This document shows, piece by piece, positions 1 to 6,192 of a stretch of DNA of 14,693 nt. Each line of letters begins with the position of its first letter. Position 1 is the stretch's first letter. Both the position numbers and the translations under genes were made by a program. Source of the DNA: Candidatus Aenigmatarchaeota archaeon (GTDB taxonomy: Archaea > Aenigmatarchaeota > Aenigmatarchaeia > QMZP01). The DNA is taken from the NCBI GenBank assembly GCA_015520105.1, contig WAQT01000021.1, positions 1 to 14,693 of the forward strand, read 5' to 3'. The notes under the pieces were generated by a model. It was not told the origin of the DNA and did not search any database. It saw nothing but the letters and a program-made list of their open reading frames with translations.

Positions 1-362
1 AGGAAGAGGACAAACTCTCCCCTCGATGCTTTCAATCCCCTTGCCATGGAACGCGGTTTTCCTGTGCGCACTGGGTTCTGTATGCATTTCACTCCCATGG
101 ATTCGCATATCTCCGGCACAGAGTCCCTCGAGTCGTTCACCACCACTATCTCCTTTCTCGGATAGTCAAGAGAGAGCGCGGAGCGTATCGTCTTCTTTAT
201 GGTCTTCCCGCTTCTGTAGGACGGGATTATCACCGAGACCAGCGGGGTCCTCCATCGCTTTGGTTTCATGCGCCGCTGTTTTCTGATTCCGAGATTTCCG
301 AGCGTCAGATAGAGCGCTGCCAGAGCAACAAGAACGGAGGGAAGGAGGAGCGCGTGGAGCAT
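1..362 (-). CDS. Membrane-anchored family 2 glycosyltransferase, N-terminal part (cut by window edge)
   Basis: Read on the minus strand from ATG at 362, an open frame runs off the left edge after 120 codons. Residues 4-22 are a hydrophobic segment (probable N-terminal membrane anchor), followed by a basic stretch at 27-38. A GT-A fold start follows: PLVSVIIPSYRSGKTIKKTI at 40-59, then the beta-strand VVVND at 73-77, whose Asp is the usual nucleotide-contacting residue. The stretch after NPVRTGKPRSMARGLKASRG (residues 97-116) has the spacing of GT2 enzymes just before the DXD metal motif, which lies outside the window. The family transfers sugars from nucleotide or polyprenyl donors, here probably at the inner face of the membrane; the substrate cannot be told. 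An in-frame TAA lies 24 bp upstream of this ATG and a TATA-like box is centred about 24 bp upstream, so the start is well supported. An alternative Met at residue 32 would lose the membrane segment. It is divergent from GlyRS. Confidence 0.85.
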   Translation of the reverse strand, partial: MLHALLLPSVLVALAALYLTLGNLGIRKQRRMKPKRWRTPLVSVIIPSYRSGKTIKKTIRSALSLDYPRKEIVVVNDSRDSVPEICESMGVKCIQNPVRTGKPRSMARGLKASRGEFVLF

Positions 363-380
363 AATCTTTATTGTGAACGG

Positions 381-390
381 ATATTAATTA
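381..390 (-). promoter_or_regulatory. TATA-like box of the glycosyltransferase gene
   Basis: The minus-strand sequence TAATTAATAT is centred about 24 bp upstream of the ATG at 362, the distance expected for a leaderless or near-leaderless archaeal transcript. No Shine-Dalgarno sequence precedes the ATG. Confidence 0.5.
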
Positions 391-447
391 TTGGTTGCGC
401 CGGAAGCGAGCGCGCTTGTTGCTGGGGCAGGCGTTCTGAGCATTGGG

Positions 448-458
448 TTTTTAAAAAC
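448..458 (+). promoter_or_regulatory. TATA-like box of the glyS gene
   Basis: TTTTTAAAAAC is centred about 26 bp before the ATG at 479. This spacing makes 479 rather than 473 the likely first transcribed codon of a leaderless mRNA. The 363-472 interval between the divergent genes holds this box and the glycosyltransferase box; nothing else is recognised. Confidence 0.5.
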
Positions 459-478
459 ATGCGCGCAGAAATATGTGC

Positions 479-1975
479 ATGAAGACTGACAAGATACTGG
501 ATATAGCGAAGAGAAGGGGGTTCTTCTGGAAGTCATCCCTTATATACGGCGGCCTCTCCGGATTCTACGACTACGCGCACCTCGGAGCCGCGCTGAAAAG
601 GAGATGGGAAAACGCATGGAGAAGGTTCTTTCTCTCAATGGATGAGAACTTTCATGAGATAGAGCCGTGCCAGATAATGCATGAGAACGTGTTCCGCGCG
701 TCCGGTCATATAGACTCGTTCATAGACCCTGTAGTGAAGTGTAAGAAATGCCTGAACGTGGAGAGGGCAGACCATCTCATAGAATCCGTGGTCGGAGGGA
801 GTTTCGAGGGAGTCTCGCTGGAGGACATGAGCAGGATAATAAGGGAGAAGGGGATAAAGTGCCCGAAGTGCGGAGGGCCTCTCGAGGAGGTCGGGGTTTT
901 GAACATGATGTTTCCTGTGGAGCTTGGAGCGGACGGGTCTACAAGGGCGTACCTCTCTCCGGAGACAGCGCAGGGAGCGTATGTCAACTTCAAGCAGGAG
1001 TTTGAGGTTCTCAGGAGAAGGCTTCCCATGGGCCTCGCTGTGGTGGGGAAGGCGTTCAGGAACGAGATTTCCCCAAGGAATGCGCTGCTCAGGATGAGGG
1101 AGTTCACGCAGGCAGAGCTGCAGATATTCTTCGACCCGGAAAGGATAGACAGTCATCCGAGATTCGACGAGGTTTCCGGCTACAGGCTTCTCCTGCTGCC
1201 GGAAAAAAACAGAAAGTCCGGAAAGGTTTCGGGGGTTTCGTGCTCGGACGCGACAAGGTTTCTTCCGAGATTCTATATCTATCACATGGCGATGGTGCAG
1301 AAGTTCTATCTCGAGGTTCTCGGCATTCCGAAGGAGAGGTTCAGGTTCAGGGAGCTTGTTGGCGACGAGAAGGCGTTCTACAACAAATACCATTGGGACG
1401 TTGAGATTCTTCTCGAGAGCGCCGGAGGGTTCAGGGAGGTTGCAGGCGTCCATTACAGGACCGACCACGACCTCTCGGGCCACCAGAAGGTTTCAGGGGA
1501 AAGCATGGAGGTCAGCATAGAGGGAAGGAAATTCGTCCCGCACGTGCTTGAGCTGAGCTTCGGTGTGGACAGGAACATATACGCTCTTCTTGAGAACTGT
1601 TACAGGGAGGAGAAAGAGAGAACGATATTCTCCTTCCCGAGAAGGGTCTCTCCCTTCGATGCAGGAGTGTTCCCGCTCGTGAACAGGGACTCCCTTCCGG
1701 AGAAGGCGAGAGAGGTTCAGTCCATGCTTACAGCATCCGGTTTCTCGGTGTTCTACGATTCCGGGGGGAGCATAGGGCGCCGCTACAGAAGGATAGACGA
1801 GGTTGGTGTTCCGGCAGGCATAACGATAGACCACCAGACGCTTGAGGATGGAACGGTCACCCTCAGGGACAGGGACAGCATGAAGCAGGCAAGGGTGAGC
1901 ATAGAGAAGCTTCCCTCCGCGCTCTCCCGGTTCCTGGACGGAGAGTCTCTCAAGGCTCTTGGGAAGATGCTCTAA
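479..1975 (+). CDS. glyS: Glycyl-tRNA synthetase, archaeal/eukaryotic alpha2 type
   Basis: Class II enzyme that charges tRNA-Gly with glycine in the cytosol. Numbered from ATG 479 (498 aa): the N-terminal signature AKRRGFFWKSSLIYGG occurs at 10-25. A four-Cys zinc-binding insertion has C88, C91, C128 and C131. The glycine-site loop YLSPETAQGAYVNF is at 158-171. Class II motif 2 is GKAFRNEISPR followed by LLRMREFTQAE (190-213), and motif 3 is ELSFGVDR (358-365). The HGTP-type anticodon-binding domain begins near VSPFDAGVFPL (about 390) and includes DSGGSIGRRYRRIDEVGVP (427-445). It is somewhat shorter than the roughly 560-580 residues usual for archaeal homologues, but all motifs are present, so it should be functional. 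A second in-frame ATG two codons earlier (473) is possible; the TATA spacing favours 479. It ends 1 bp from the convergent exchanger gene. Confidence 0.96.
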   Translation: MKTDKILDIAKRRGFFWKSSLIYGGLSGFYDYAHLGAALKRRWENAWRRFFLSMDENFHEIEPCQIMHENVFRASGHIDSFIDPVVKCKKCLNVERADHLIESVVGGSFEGVSLEDMSRIIREKGIKCPKCGGPLEEVGVLNMMFPVELGADGSTRAYLSPETAQGAYVNFKQEFEVLRRRLPMGLAVVGKAFRNEISPRNALLRMREFTQAELQIFFDPERIDSHPRFDEVSGYRLLLLPEKNRKSGKVSGVSCSDATRFLPRFYIYHMAMVQKFYLEVLGIPKERFRFRELVGDEKAFYNKYHWDVEILLESAGGFREVAGVHYRTDHDLSGHQKVSGESMEVSIEGRKFVPHVLELSFGVDRNIYALLENCYREEKERTIFSFPRRVSPFDAGVFPLVNRDSLPEKAREVQSMLTASGFSVFYDSGGSIGRRYRRIDEVGVPAGITIDHQTLEDGTVTLRDRDSMKQARVSIEKLPSALSRFLDGESLKALGKML

Positions 1976-1976
1976 C

Positions 1977-2924
1977 TTACGCGAGCTGGAGGTAGACGAA
2001 GAGCGCATAGATGAACAGGAGTATCATGCCCTCGTATCTGGAGAGTTGCCATTTCTTGGATATGAACCACAGGTCCGTGCTCATGAACACAAGGAGAAGG
2101 GCGTTAACGACAAGGGCAATCGGAACCACAACAGAAAGAAGCTTCTCTGTCGCTGGTATGGGAGAGAAGAGCGAGGCGGATGCAAGGACCATTATGTTGA
2201 ACATGTTCGCTCCGAGTATGTCTCCTATCGATATGCCCGCAACCTTCCTGAATGCCGCTGTGATTGCGACCGTCATCTCCGGGAGAGACGTTCCGACAGC
2301 CACTGCTATCAGAGCTATCACGATCTCCGGGATTCCGACAGCCTGCGATATGCTTATAGTCGCATCTATAAGCATCCTTGCTCCGAGTACAACGAGCCCG
2401 CCGCCCAGAAGGGTGAAGAGAGCGTGCTTTGCCACGGTCTTCCTGCGCGCCTTTCTTTTTCTTATAATCCTGGACGAGAAGGAGCGGTTTCCGTTCTTCA
2501 CAAGCTCCGCGATGTAGCCTGCAAAGAGCACAAGCAGAGCAGCGCCCTCGTACCACACGAGGCCGTCTACAAGAAGGAACGAAAGGACGAGGAGGTAGAG
2601 GAGGAGTATGTAGTTCAGCTTTATTATTCCCCTGTTGGTGGACAGGGGAACAAGTGCTGCAGCGAGGCCGAGGATGAGAGCGGGGTTCGCTATTATGGAA
2701 CCCATCGTGGTTCCGGCAGCTATTTCAGGGCTTCCCATTATCGAGGAAAGAACGGACACGGAGAACTCCGGAAGAGTGGTGGAGAAGGCCACAAGGGTTA
2801 CGCCTATCATGAAGTTCGATACCCCGAGCATCTTTGCGGTCCTTTTTGCATGCTCCACAACAAGGTCTGCGCCCTTTATCAGAAGCACAAGCCCGGCAGC
2901 GAACAGCAGGATGTGTGTTATCAT
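1977..2924 (-). CDS. Cation/Ca2+ exchanger, CaCA (YrbG/NCX_Mj-like) family
   Basis: Integral membrane antiporter of 315 aa, about the family length (roughly 300-320), with two inverted halves. The alpha-1 repeat is GVTLVAFSTTLPEFSVS (41-57) followed by GTTMGSIIAN (71-80). The alpha-2 repeat is AVAVGTSLPEMTVA (207-220) followed by GDILGANMFN (234-243). The ion-binding glutamates E53 and E216 are both present. Alpha-1 departs from the family pattern: FSTTLPE replaces GTSLPE, and GSIIAN replaces GSNIFN, while alpha-2 is nearer to the consensus. A basic loop (residues 151-166) separates the halves. Family members exchange Ca2+ for Na+ or H+; the coupling ion here is not decidable. Its ATG overlaps the TGA of the Ca2+ ATPase (ATGA at 2921-2924), so the two are almost certainly co-transcribed and translationally coupled, suggesting joint Ca2+ homeostasis. 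Confidence 0.9.
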   Translation of the reverse strand: MITHILLFAAGLVLLIKGADLVVEHAKRTAKMLGVSNFMIGVTLVAFSTTLPEFSVSVLSSIMGSPEIAAGTTMGSIIANPALILGLAAALVPLSTNRGIIKLNYILLLYLLVLSFLLVDGLVWYEGAALLVLFAGYIAELVKNGNRSFSSRIIRKRKARRKTVAKHALFTLLGGGLVVLGARMLIDATISISQAVGIPEIVIALIAVAVGTSLPEMTVAITAAFRKVAGISIGDILGANMFNIMVLASASLFSPIPATEKLLSVVVPIALVVNALLLVFMSTDLWFISKKWQLSRYEGMILLFIYALFVYLQLA

Positions 2925-5638
2925 ATCCTCCCTCCGAAGATTTTATCTTTTATAAGCATTATCGCCATGAGCGCCGCTGTTGCCGACACTATCTGAAGCC
3001 ACTCGAACGCGCCGAGCGGGACTGTGCTGAACGCTTCCTGCAGAGCGGGCGCGTAGACCACGACGACCTGCAGGGCTATGGAAGAGGCGAGCGCTGCTAT
3101 AAGCGCCTTGTTCGAGAAAAGACCAACCCCGAACTTCATTCTCACTGCCTGGGCTCTCGCTATCTCAAAGAACACGATGGCTGTGAAGGCGACTGTCATC
3201 GCTGCAGTGCCTCCTGAACCGAGATTGTACCAGAACAGGAAAAGCACGAATGCGCAGAGCAGCACTCCCACAAATATTATGTCAACAAGCATCGGTCTGG
3301 AAAGAATCCTTTCCTTGGGGTCCCTCGGAGGCCTCTGCATTATTCCTGGGGAGGGCGGGTCCACGCCAAGGGCAAGCGCGGGCAGGGCGTCGGTGAGTAT
3401 GTTTATCCAGAGTAGCTGGAGCGCGCCGAATATCGGGACAAAGAGCAGCGGATTTGATGGGTCGGTGTAGCCCATGCCCGTCAGCATCGCGATGAACACT
3501 ATCAGGACCTCTCCCATATTGCTTGAAAGGAGGTATTGCACGAACTTCTTTATGTTGTCGTATATACCTCTTCCCTCCTTCACAGCCTTCACTATGCTCG
3601 TGAAGTTGTCGTCAGTGAGTATCATGTCCGACGCCTCCTTCGAGACGTCTGTTCCCTTTATTCCCATGGCTATGCCTATGTCAGCCAGCTTGAGCGCGGG
3701 CGCATCGTTCACGCCGTCTCCTGTCATCGCTATTATATGACCCCTGCTCCTGAGGGCGGACACTATCCTTGACTTGTGCTCGGGGTTCACCCTCGCATAG
3801 ACAGAGACGCTCTCTACAATCTCGCTCAGTTCGCTGTCGGAAAGACTGTCAAGTTCGGTTCCGGAAAGAACCCTTCCGTTTCCCGACAGCATGCCTATCC
3901 TTGAGGCAATCGCCTTTGCGGTCTCGGCGTGGTCGCCTGTTATCATCACGGTCTTTATCCCTGCCCTCTTGCAGGTCTCTATGTCTTCTGCAACCCCCTC
4001 CCTCGGAGGGTCTATCATTCCGACAAGACCGAGGAACACGAGGTTCTTTTCCGGGGTTTTTGGAAGCCTTCTCTCTTCCCTGCACGCCACTGCAAGCACG
4101 CGCAGGGCGTCTGATGCCATCCTCCGGTTCGCGTCGATTATGTCGCGCCTGTCCTTCGCGGTCATTTTTCTTGTTCTTCCGTTCACGTTTATCCTGTCAC
4201 ACAGGCCGACTATCTTCTCCGGAGCGCCCTTGGCAGAGACCAGATAGCCCTTTCCTGTCCTGTTTATCACGCTCATCATCTTCCTTTCAGAAGAGAAGGG
4301 CATCTCCTTCACCCTTGGATTCCTGGCTTCTGCGTCCTCCTTGCCAATCCCGGCCTTCTTTGCGAGAACCAGCAAGGAAGCCTCTGTCGGGTCGCCTGTT
4401 ATCGACCATTCACTCTCCTTGAACAGGCCCGCGTTGTTGCACAGGGCAGCGGAGAGAAGGAGTTTTCGGAGCGTGGCGTCTTTTTTCGGGTCTGCCGGTT
4501 TTCCGTTCAGGAGGAAACTTCCCTTTGGTACGTAGCCGTTACCCGTGATTTCGAAACTCTTCCCGTACACCCAGACAGAGGTCGCGGTCATCTCGTTCTT
4601 TGTGAGCGTTCCTGTCTTGTCCGAGCATATCACTGTGGTTGAGCCCAGCGTCTCCACGACCGGAAGGCGCCTCACGAGCGCATTGCTTTTCGAGAGCCGT
4701 TTGAGACCAAGCGCGAGGGTTATCGTTACCACCGCAGGCAGGCCTTCCGGTATGGCGGCAACAGCAAGGGCTATGCCGGTCATCACTGTATTCACAAGGA
4801 CACCGGCAAACCCCGGAGAGAATGGCAGGATTCCGTTCAGGGCCTCCCTCGAAAGGCCGATCGCGACCACGAGGGCTGATATCAGAAGTATTATTATGCC
4901 CAGCCTCTTCCCGAAGGAATCGAGCTTCTTCTGCAGCGGGGTTTTCTCCTCCTCGCTCTGCTGGACAATGTGGGCAATCCTTCCCATCTCTGTTGACATG
5001 CCGGTCGCAACCACCACCGCCTTGCCCCTTCCGAACGTCACGAGCGTTCCCATCCATGCCATGTTCTTCCTGTCAGCGACTGGGAGGTTGGGGTTGAGTT
5101 GCCTGGCTGTCTTTGAGACCGGCGAAGACTCTCCCGTTATCGAGGATTCGTCTATCCTGAGTTCCACGCTCTCGATTATCCTCGCGTCAGCAGGGACCCT
5201 GCTTCCTTCCTCCAGAACTATGACGTCTCCAGGAACAAGCTCTGAACTCGGGATGCGCATCTGCCTTGAGTCACGAACCACCACAGCCTCAGGAGAGGTG
5301 AGTTTCTTCAGCGCTTCTATGGTCTTCTCTGCGCGATACTCCTGGACAAAGCCGAATATGGCGTTGAGTATCACAACAACGAGTATCGCAACCGCATCGA
5401 GAGTCTCTCCTATCGCAAAGGACAGAAGGGTGGCTGCCACAAGAATGATAACAAGCACGCTCCTGAACTGGTTCGCAAAAATGGAGAGGGCGCCTGTCTT
5501 TTTCTCCTTCCTGAGCTCGTTCGGGCCGTGTTTGGAGAGGCGTCTTTCCGCCTCTTCGCTGGAAAGACCGCTTTCGGAGGAGGAGAGTTCCCTGAGGGCT
5601 TTGCCTGCGCTAAGAGAGTGCCATTCCTTGGAGGACAT
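2921..5638 (-). CDS. Ca2+-transporting P-type ATPase (P2A/SERCA-like)
   Basis: Full-length 905-aa P2-type cation ATPase. In order: N-terminal cation-ATPase domain (WHSLSAGKALREL, 6-18), first membrane pair (about 58-100), actuator TGES (168-171), M4 PEGLPA (297-302), phosphorylation site DKTGTLT (340-346), nucleotide-binding KGAPE (470-474), hinge TGDH (567-570) and TGDGVNDAP (639-647), then the C-terminal membrane bundle. Ca2+ ligands known from SERCA have counterparts: E298 in M4, N707 and E710 in SSNMGEV (M5), N746, T749 and D750 in NILTDALPA (M6), and probably E825 in M8 (VFFEIARAQ). That set argues for Ca2+ rather than Na+/K+ or H+ transport. It pumps Ca2+ out of the cytosol using ATP. 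A palindromic TATA-like box centred 26 bp before the ATG suggests its own leaderless promoter, although NAC lies 70 bp upstream on the same strand. The ATGA overlap couples it to the exchanger. Confidence 0.95.
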   Translation of the reverse strand: MSSKEWHSLSAGKALRELSSSESGLSSEEAERRLSKHGPNELRKEKKTGALSIFANQFRSVLVIILVAATLLSFAIGETLDAVAILVVVILNAIFGFVQEYRAEKTIEALKKLTSPEAVVVRDSRQMRIPSSELVPGDVIVLEEGSRVPADARIIESVELRIDESSITGESSPVSKTARQLNPNLPVADRKNMAWMGTLVTFGRGKAVVVATGMSTEMGRIAHIVQQSEEEKTPLQKKLDSFGKRLGIIILLISALVVAIGLSREALNGILPFSPGFAGVLVNTVMTGIALAVAAIPEGLPAVVTITLALGLKRLSKSNALVRRLPVVETLGSTTVICSDKTGTLTKNEMTATSVWVYGKSFEITGNGYVPKGSFLLNGKPADPKKDATLRKLLLSAALCNNAGLFKESEWSITGDPTEASLLVLAKKAGIGKEDAEARNPRVKEMPFSSERKMMSVINRTGKGYLVSAKGAPEKIVGLCDRINVNGRTRKMTAKDRRDIIDANRRMASDALRVLAVACREERRLPKTPEKNLVFLGLVGMIDPPREGVAEDIETCKRAGIKTVMITGDHAETAKAIASRIGMLSGNGRVLSGTELDSLSDSELSEIVESVSVYARVNPEHKSRIVSALRSRGHIIAMTGDGVNDAPALKLADIGIAMGIKGTDVSKEASDMILTDDNFTSIVKAVKEGRGIYDNIKKFVQYLLSSNMGEVLIVFIAMLTGMGYTDPSNPLLFVPIFGALQLLWINILTDALPALALGVDPPSPGIMQRPPRDPKERILSRPMLVDIIFVGVLLCAFVLFLFWYNLGSGGTAAMTVAFTAIVFFEIARAQAVRMKFGVGLFSNKALIAALASSIALQVVVVYAPALQEAFSTVPLGAFEWLQIVSATAALMAIMLIKDKIFGGRI

Positions 5639-5659
5639 AAATAACTATTGTGCGCGGTT

Positions 5660-5669
5660 GAATATATTC
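5660..5669 (-). promoter_or_regulatory. TATA-like box of the Ca2+ ATPase/exchanger pair
   Basis: GAATATATTC, a perfect 10-bp palindrome, is centred about 26 bp from the ATPase ATG at 5638. This fits a leaderless transcript covering the ATPase and the overlapping exchanger gene. Confidence 0.5.
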
Positions 5670-5708
5670 GTCACACAAGGAATGCGAACGTTCAGGAACA
5701 ACCGCTGT

Positions 5709-6041
5709 TTAACCGCTTCCGGATTCCTTCCTGAGCTTTACTATCGCCTCTGCAATTCCGCCGCTCTCGTTCAGGGCACTTCTGGCCTCCTCCTCGGAGA
5801 CGCCCGCCTGTTCCATCACCATTCTCACGTCCTCTTCCGAGAAGCCCTTCTCCACCTCGGAGACGTCTCCGGAAACCTGGAACGTCTCCTGGCCCATCAT
5901 GTTTATCTTCTGCACCGATGGGTTTGTTATGATTATGTCCTTTTCAGGCGTCTTTATCACAACCTCCTGGGCATCTATCTCCTGCGCCTGTATGCCCATC
6001 CTCTTCATCGCCTTCTCTATCTGTTTTGGGTTTATTCTCAT
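5709..6041 (-). CDS. nac: Nascent polypeptide-associated complex protein (archaeal alpha-NAC)
   Basis: Ribosome-associated chaperone that binds nascent chains at the tunnel exit; archaeal NAC is a homodimer. The 110-aa protein starts MRINPKQIEKAMKRMGIQAQ. A NAC beta-barrel covers about residues 20-60 (VVIKTPEKDIIITNPSVQKI at 27-46, then ETFQVSGDV at 52-60). A UBA domain fills 67-104 (FSEEDVRMVMEQAGVSEEEA, then ALNESGGIAEAIVKL). Length and domain order match the family. A longer frame opening at 6083 adds 14 residues that look unlike NAC. It is rejected because ATG 6041 has a TATA-like box centred about 26 bp upstream, giving a leaderless mRNA. It is divergent from polB, with which it shares a 151-bp regulatory interval. 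Confidence 0.93.
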   Translation of the reverse strand: MRINPKQIEKAMKRMGIQAQEIDAQEVVIKTPEKDIIITNPSVQKINMMGQETFQVSGDVSEVEKGFSEEDVRMVMEQAGVSEEEARSALNESGGIAEAIVKLRKESGSG

Positions 6042-6060
6042 GGTATGATTTTGTGGGAGT

Positions 6061-6071
6061 GGTTTATAAGC
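6061..6071 (-). promoter_or_regulatory. TATA-like box of nac
   Basis: Minus-strand GCTTATAAACC is centred about 26 bp upstream of ATG 6041. This decides the NAC start, because the alternative ATG at 6083 would lie upstream of the box and outside the expected transcript. Confidence 0.55.
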
Positions 6072-6075
6072 ATTG

Positions 6076-6092
6076 TATAACAATGTTATATT
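6076..6092. promoter_or_regulatory. 17-bp palindromic motif, possible operator (copy 1)
   Basis: TATAACAATGTTATATT contains the dyad TATAAC-AAT-GTTATA. It sits directly upstream of the nac TATA-like box in the nac/polB divergent interval. The same 17 bases occur on the opposite strand at 14489-14505 in the origin region. The related string ATGTTATAATAT lies at 6168-6179 just before polB. The shared position in control regions suggests a regulator site; AT-richness makes coincidence possible. Confidence 0.4.
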
Positions 6093-6115
6093 TTGATGCT
6101 TCTGCGCAATCGATA

Positions 6116-6129
6116 TTTTATAATATATA
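6116..6129 (+). promoter_or_regulatory. TATA-like box of polB
   Basis: TTTTATAATATATA lies about 70 bp before the polB ATG. Transcription would begin near 6148, giving a leader of about 45 nt, unlike the leaderless neighbours. Consistent with that, polB has a Shine-Dalgarno-like GGTGAT at 6182-6187, 5 bp before ATG 6193. Confidence 0.45.
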
Positions 6130-6192
6130 GAACGCCGTTTGGCCTGTGTTTTTATTCCTTGCCTGCCATGTTATAATATCCGGTGATAGCGA

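Noticed and set aside
26..286. Plus-strand 86-codon open frame at the left edge
   Set aside because: It lies entirely opposite the glycosyltransferase reading frame, has Ser/Pro-rich low-complexity content, and matches nothing; it is an antisense shadow.
398..420. Small dyad AAGCG-AGCG-CGCTT between the glycosyltransferase and GlyRS genes
   Set aside because: Five-bp arms in GC-rich sequence are expected by chance, and it is not placed as a terminator for either divergent gene.
1959..2996. Plus-strand 345-codon open frame downstream of GlyRS
   Set aside because: It is antisense to the exchanger, which has both alpha repeats; the translated product is charged and motif-free.
4545..6080. Plus-strand 511-codon open frame
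   Set aside because: It runs antisense to the 5' part of the Ca2+ ATPase and all of nac, both with clear family motifs. Its length comes from biased codon use on the real strand.
6042..6083. Longer NAC start at 6083
   Set aside because: The extra 14 residues do not fit the family, and the frame would overlap the nac TATA-like box and the palindrome.
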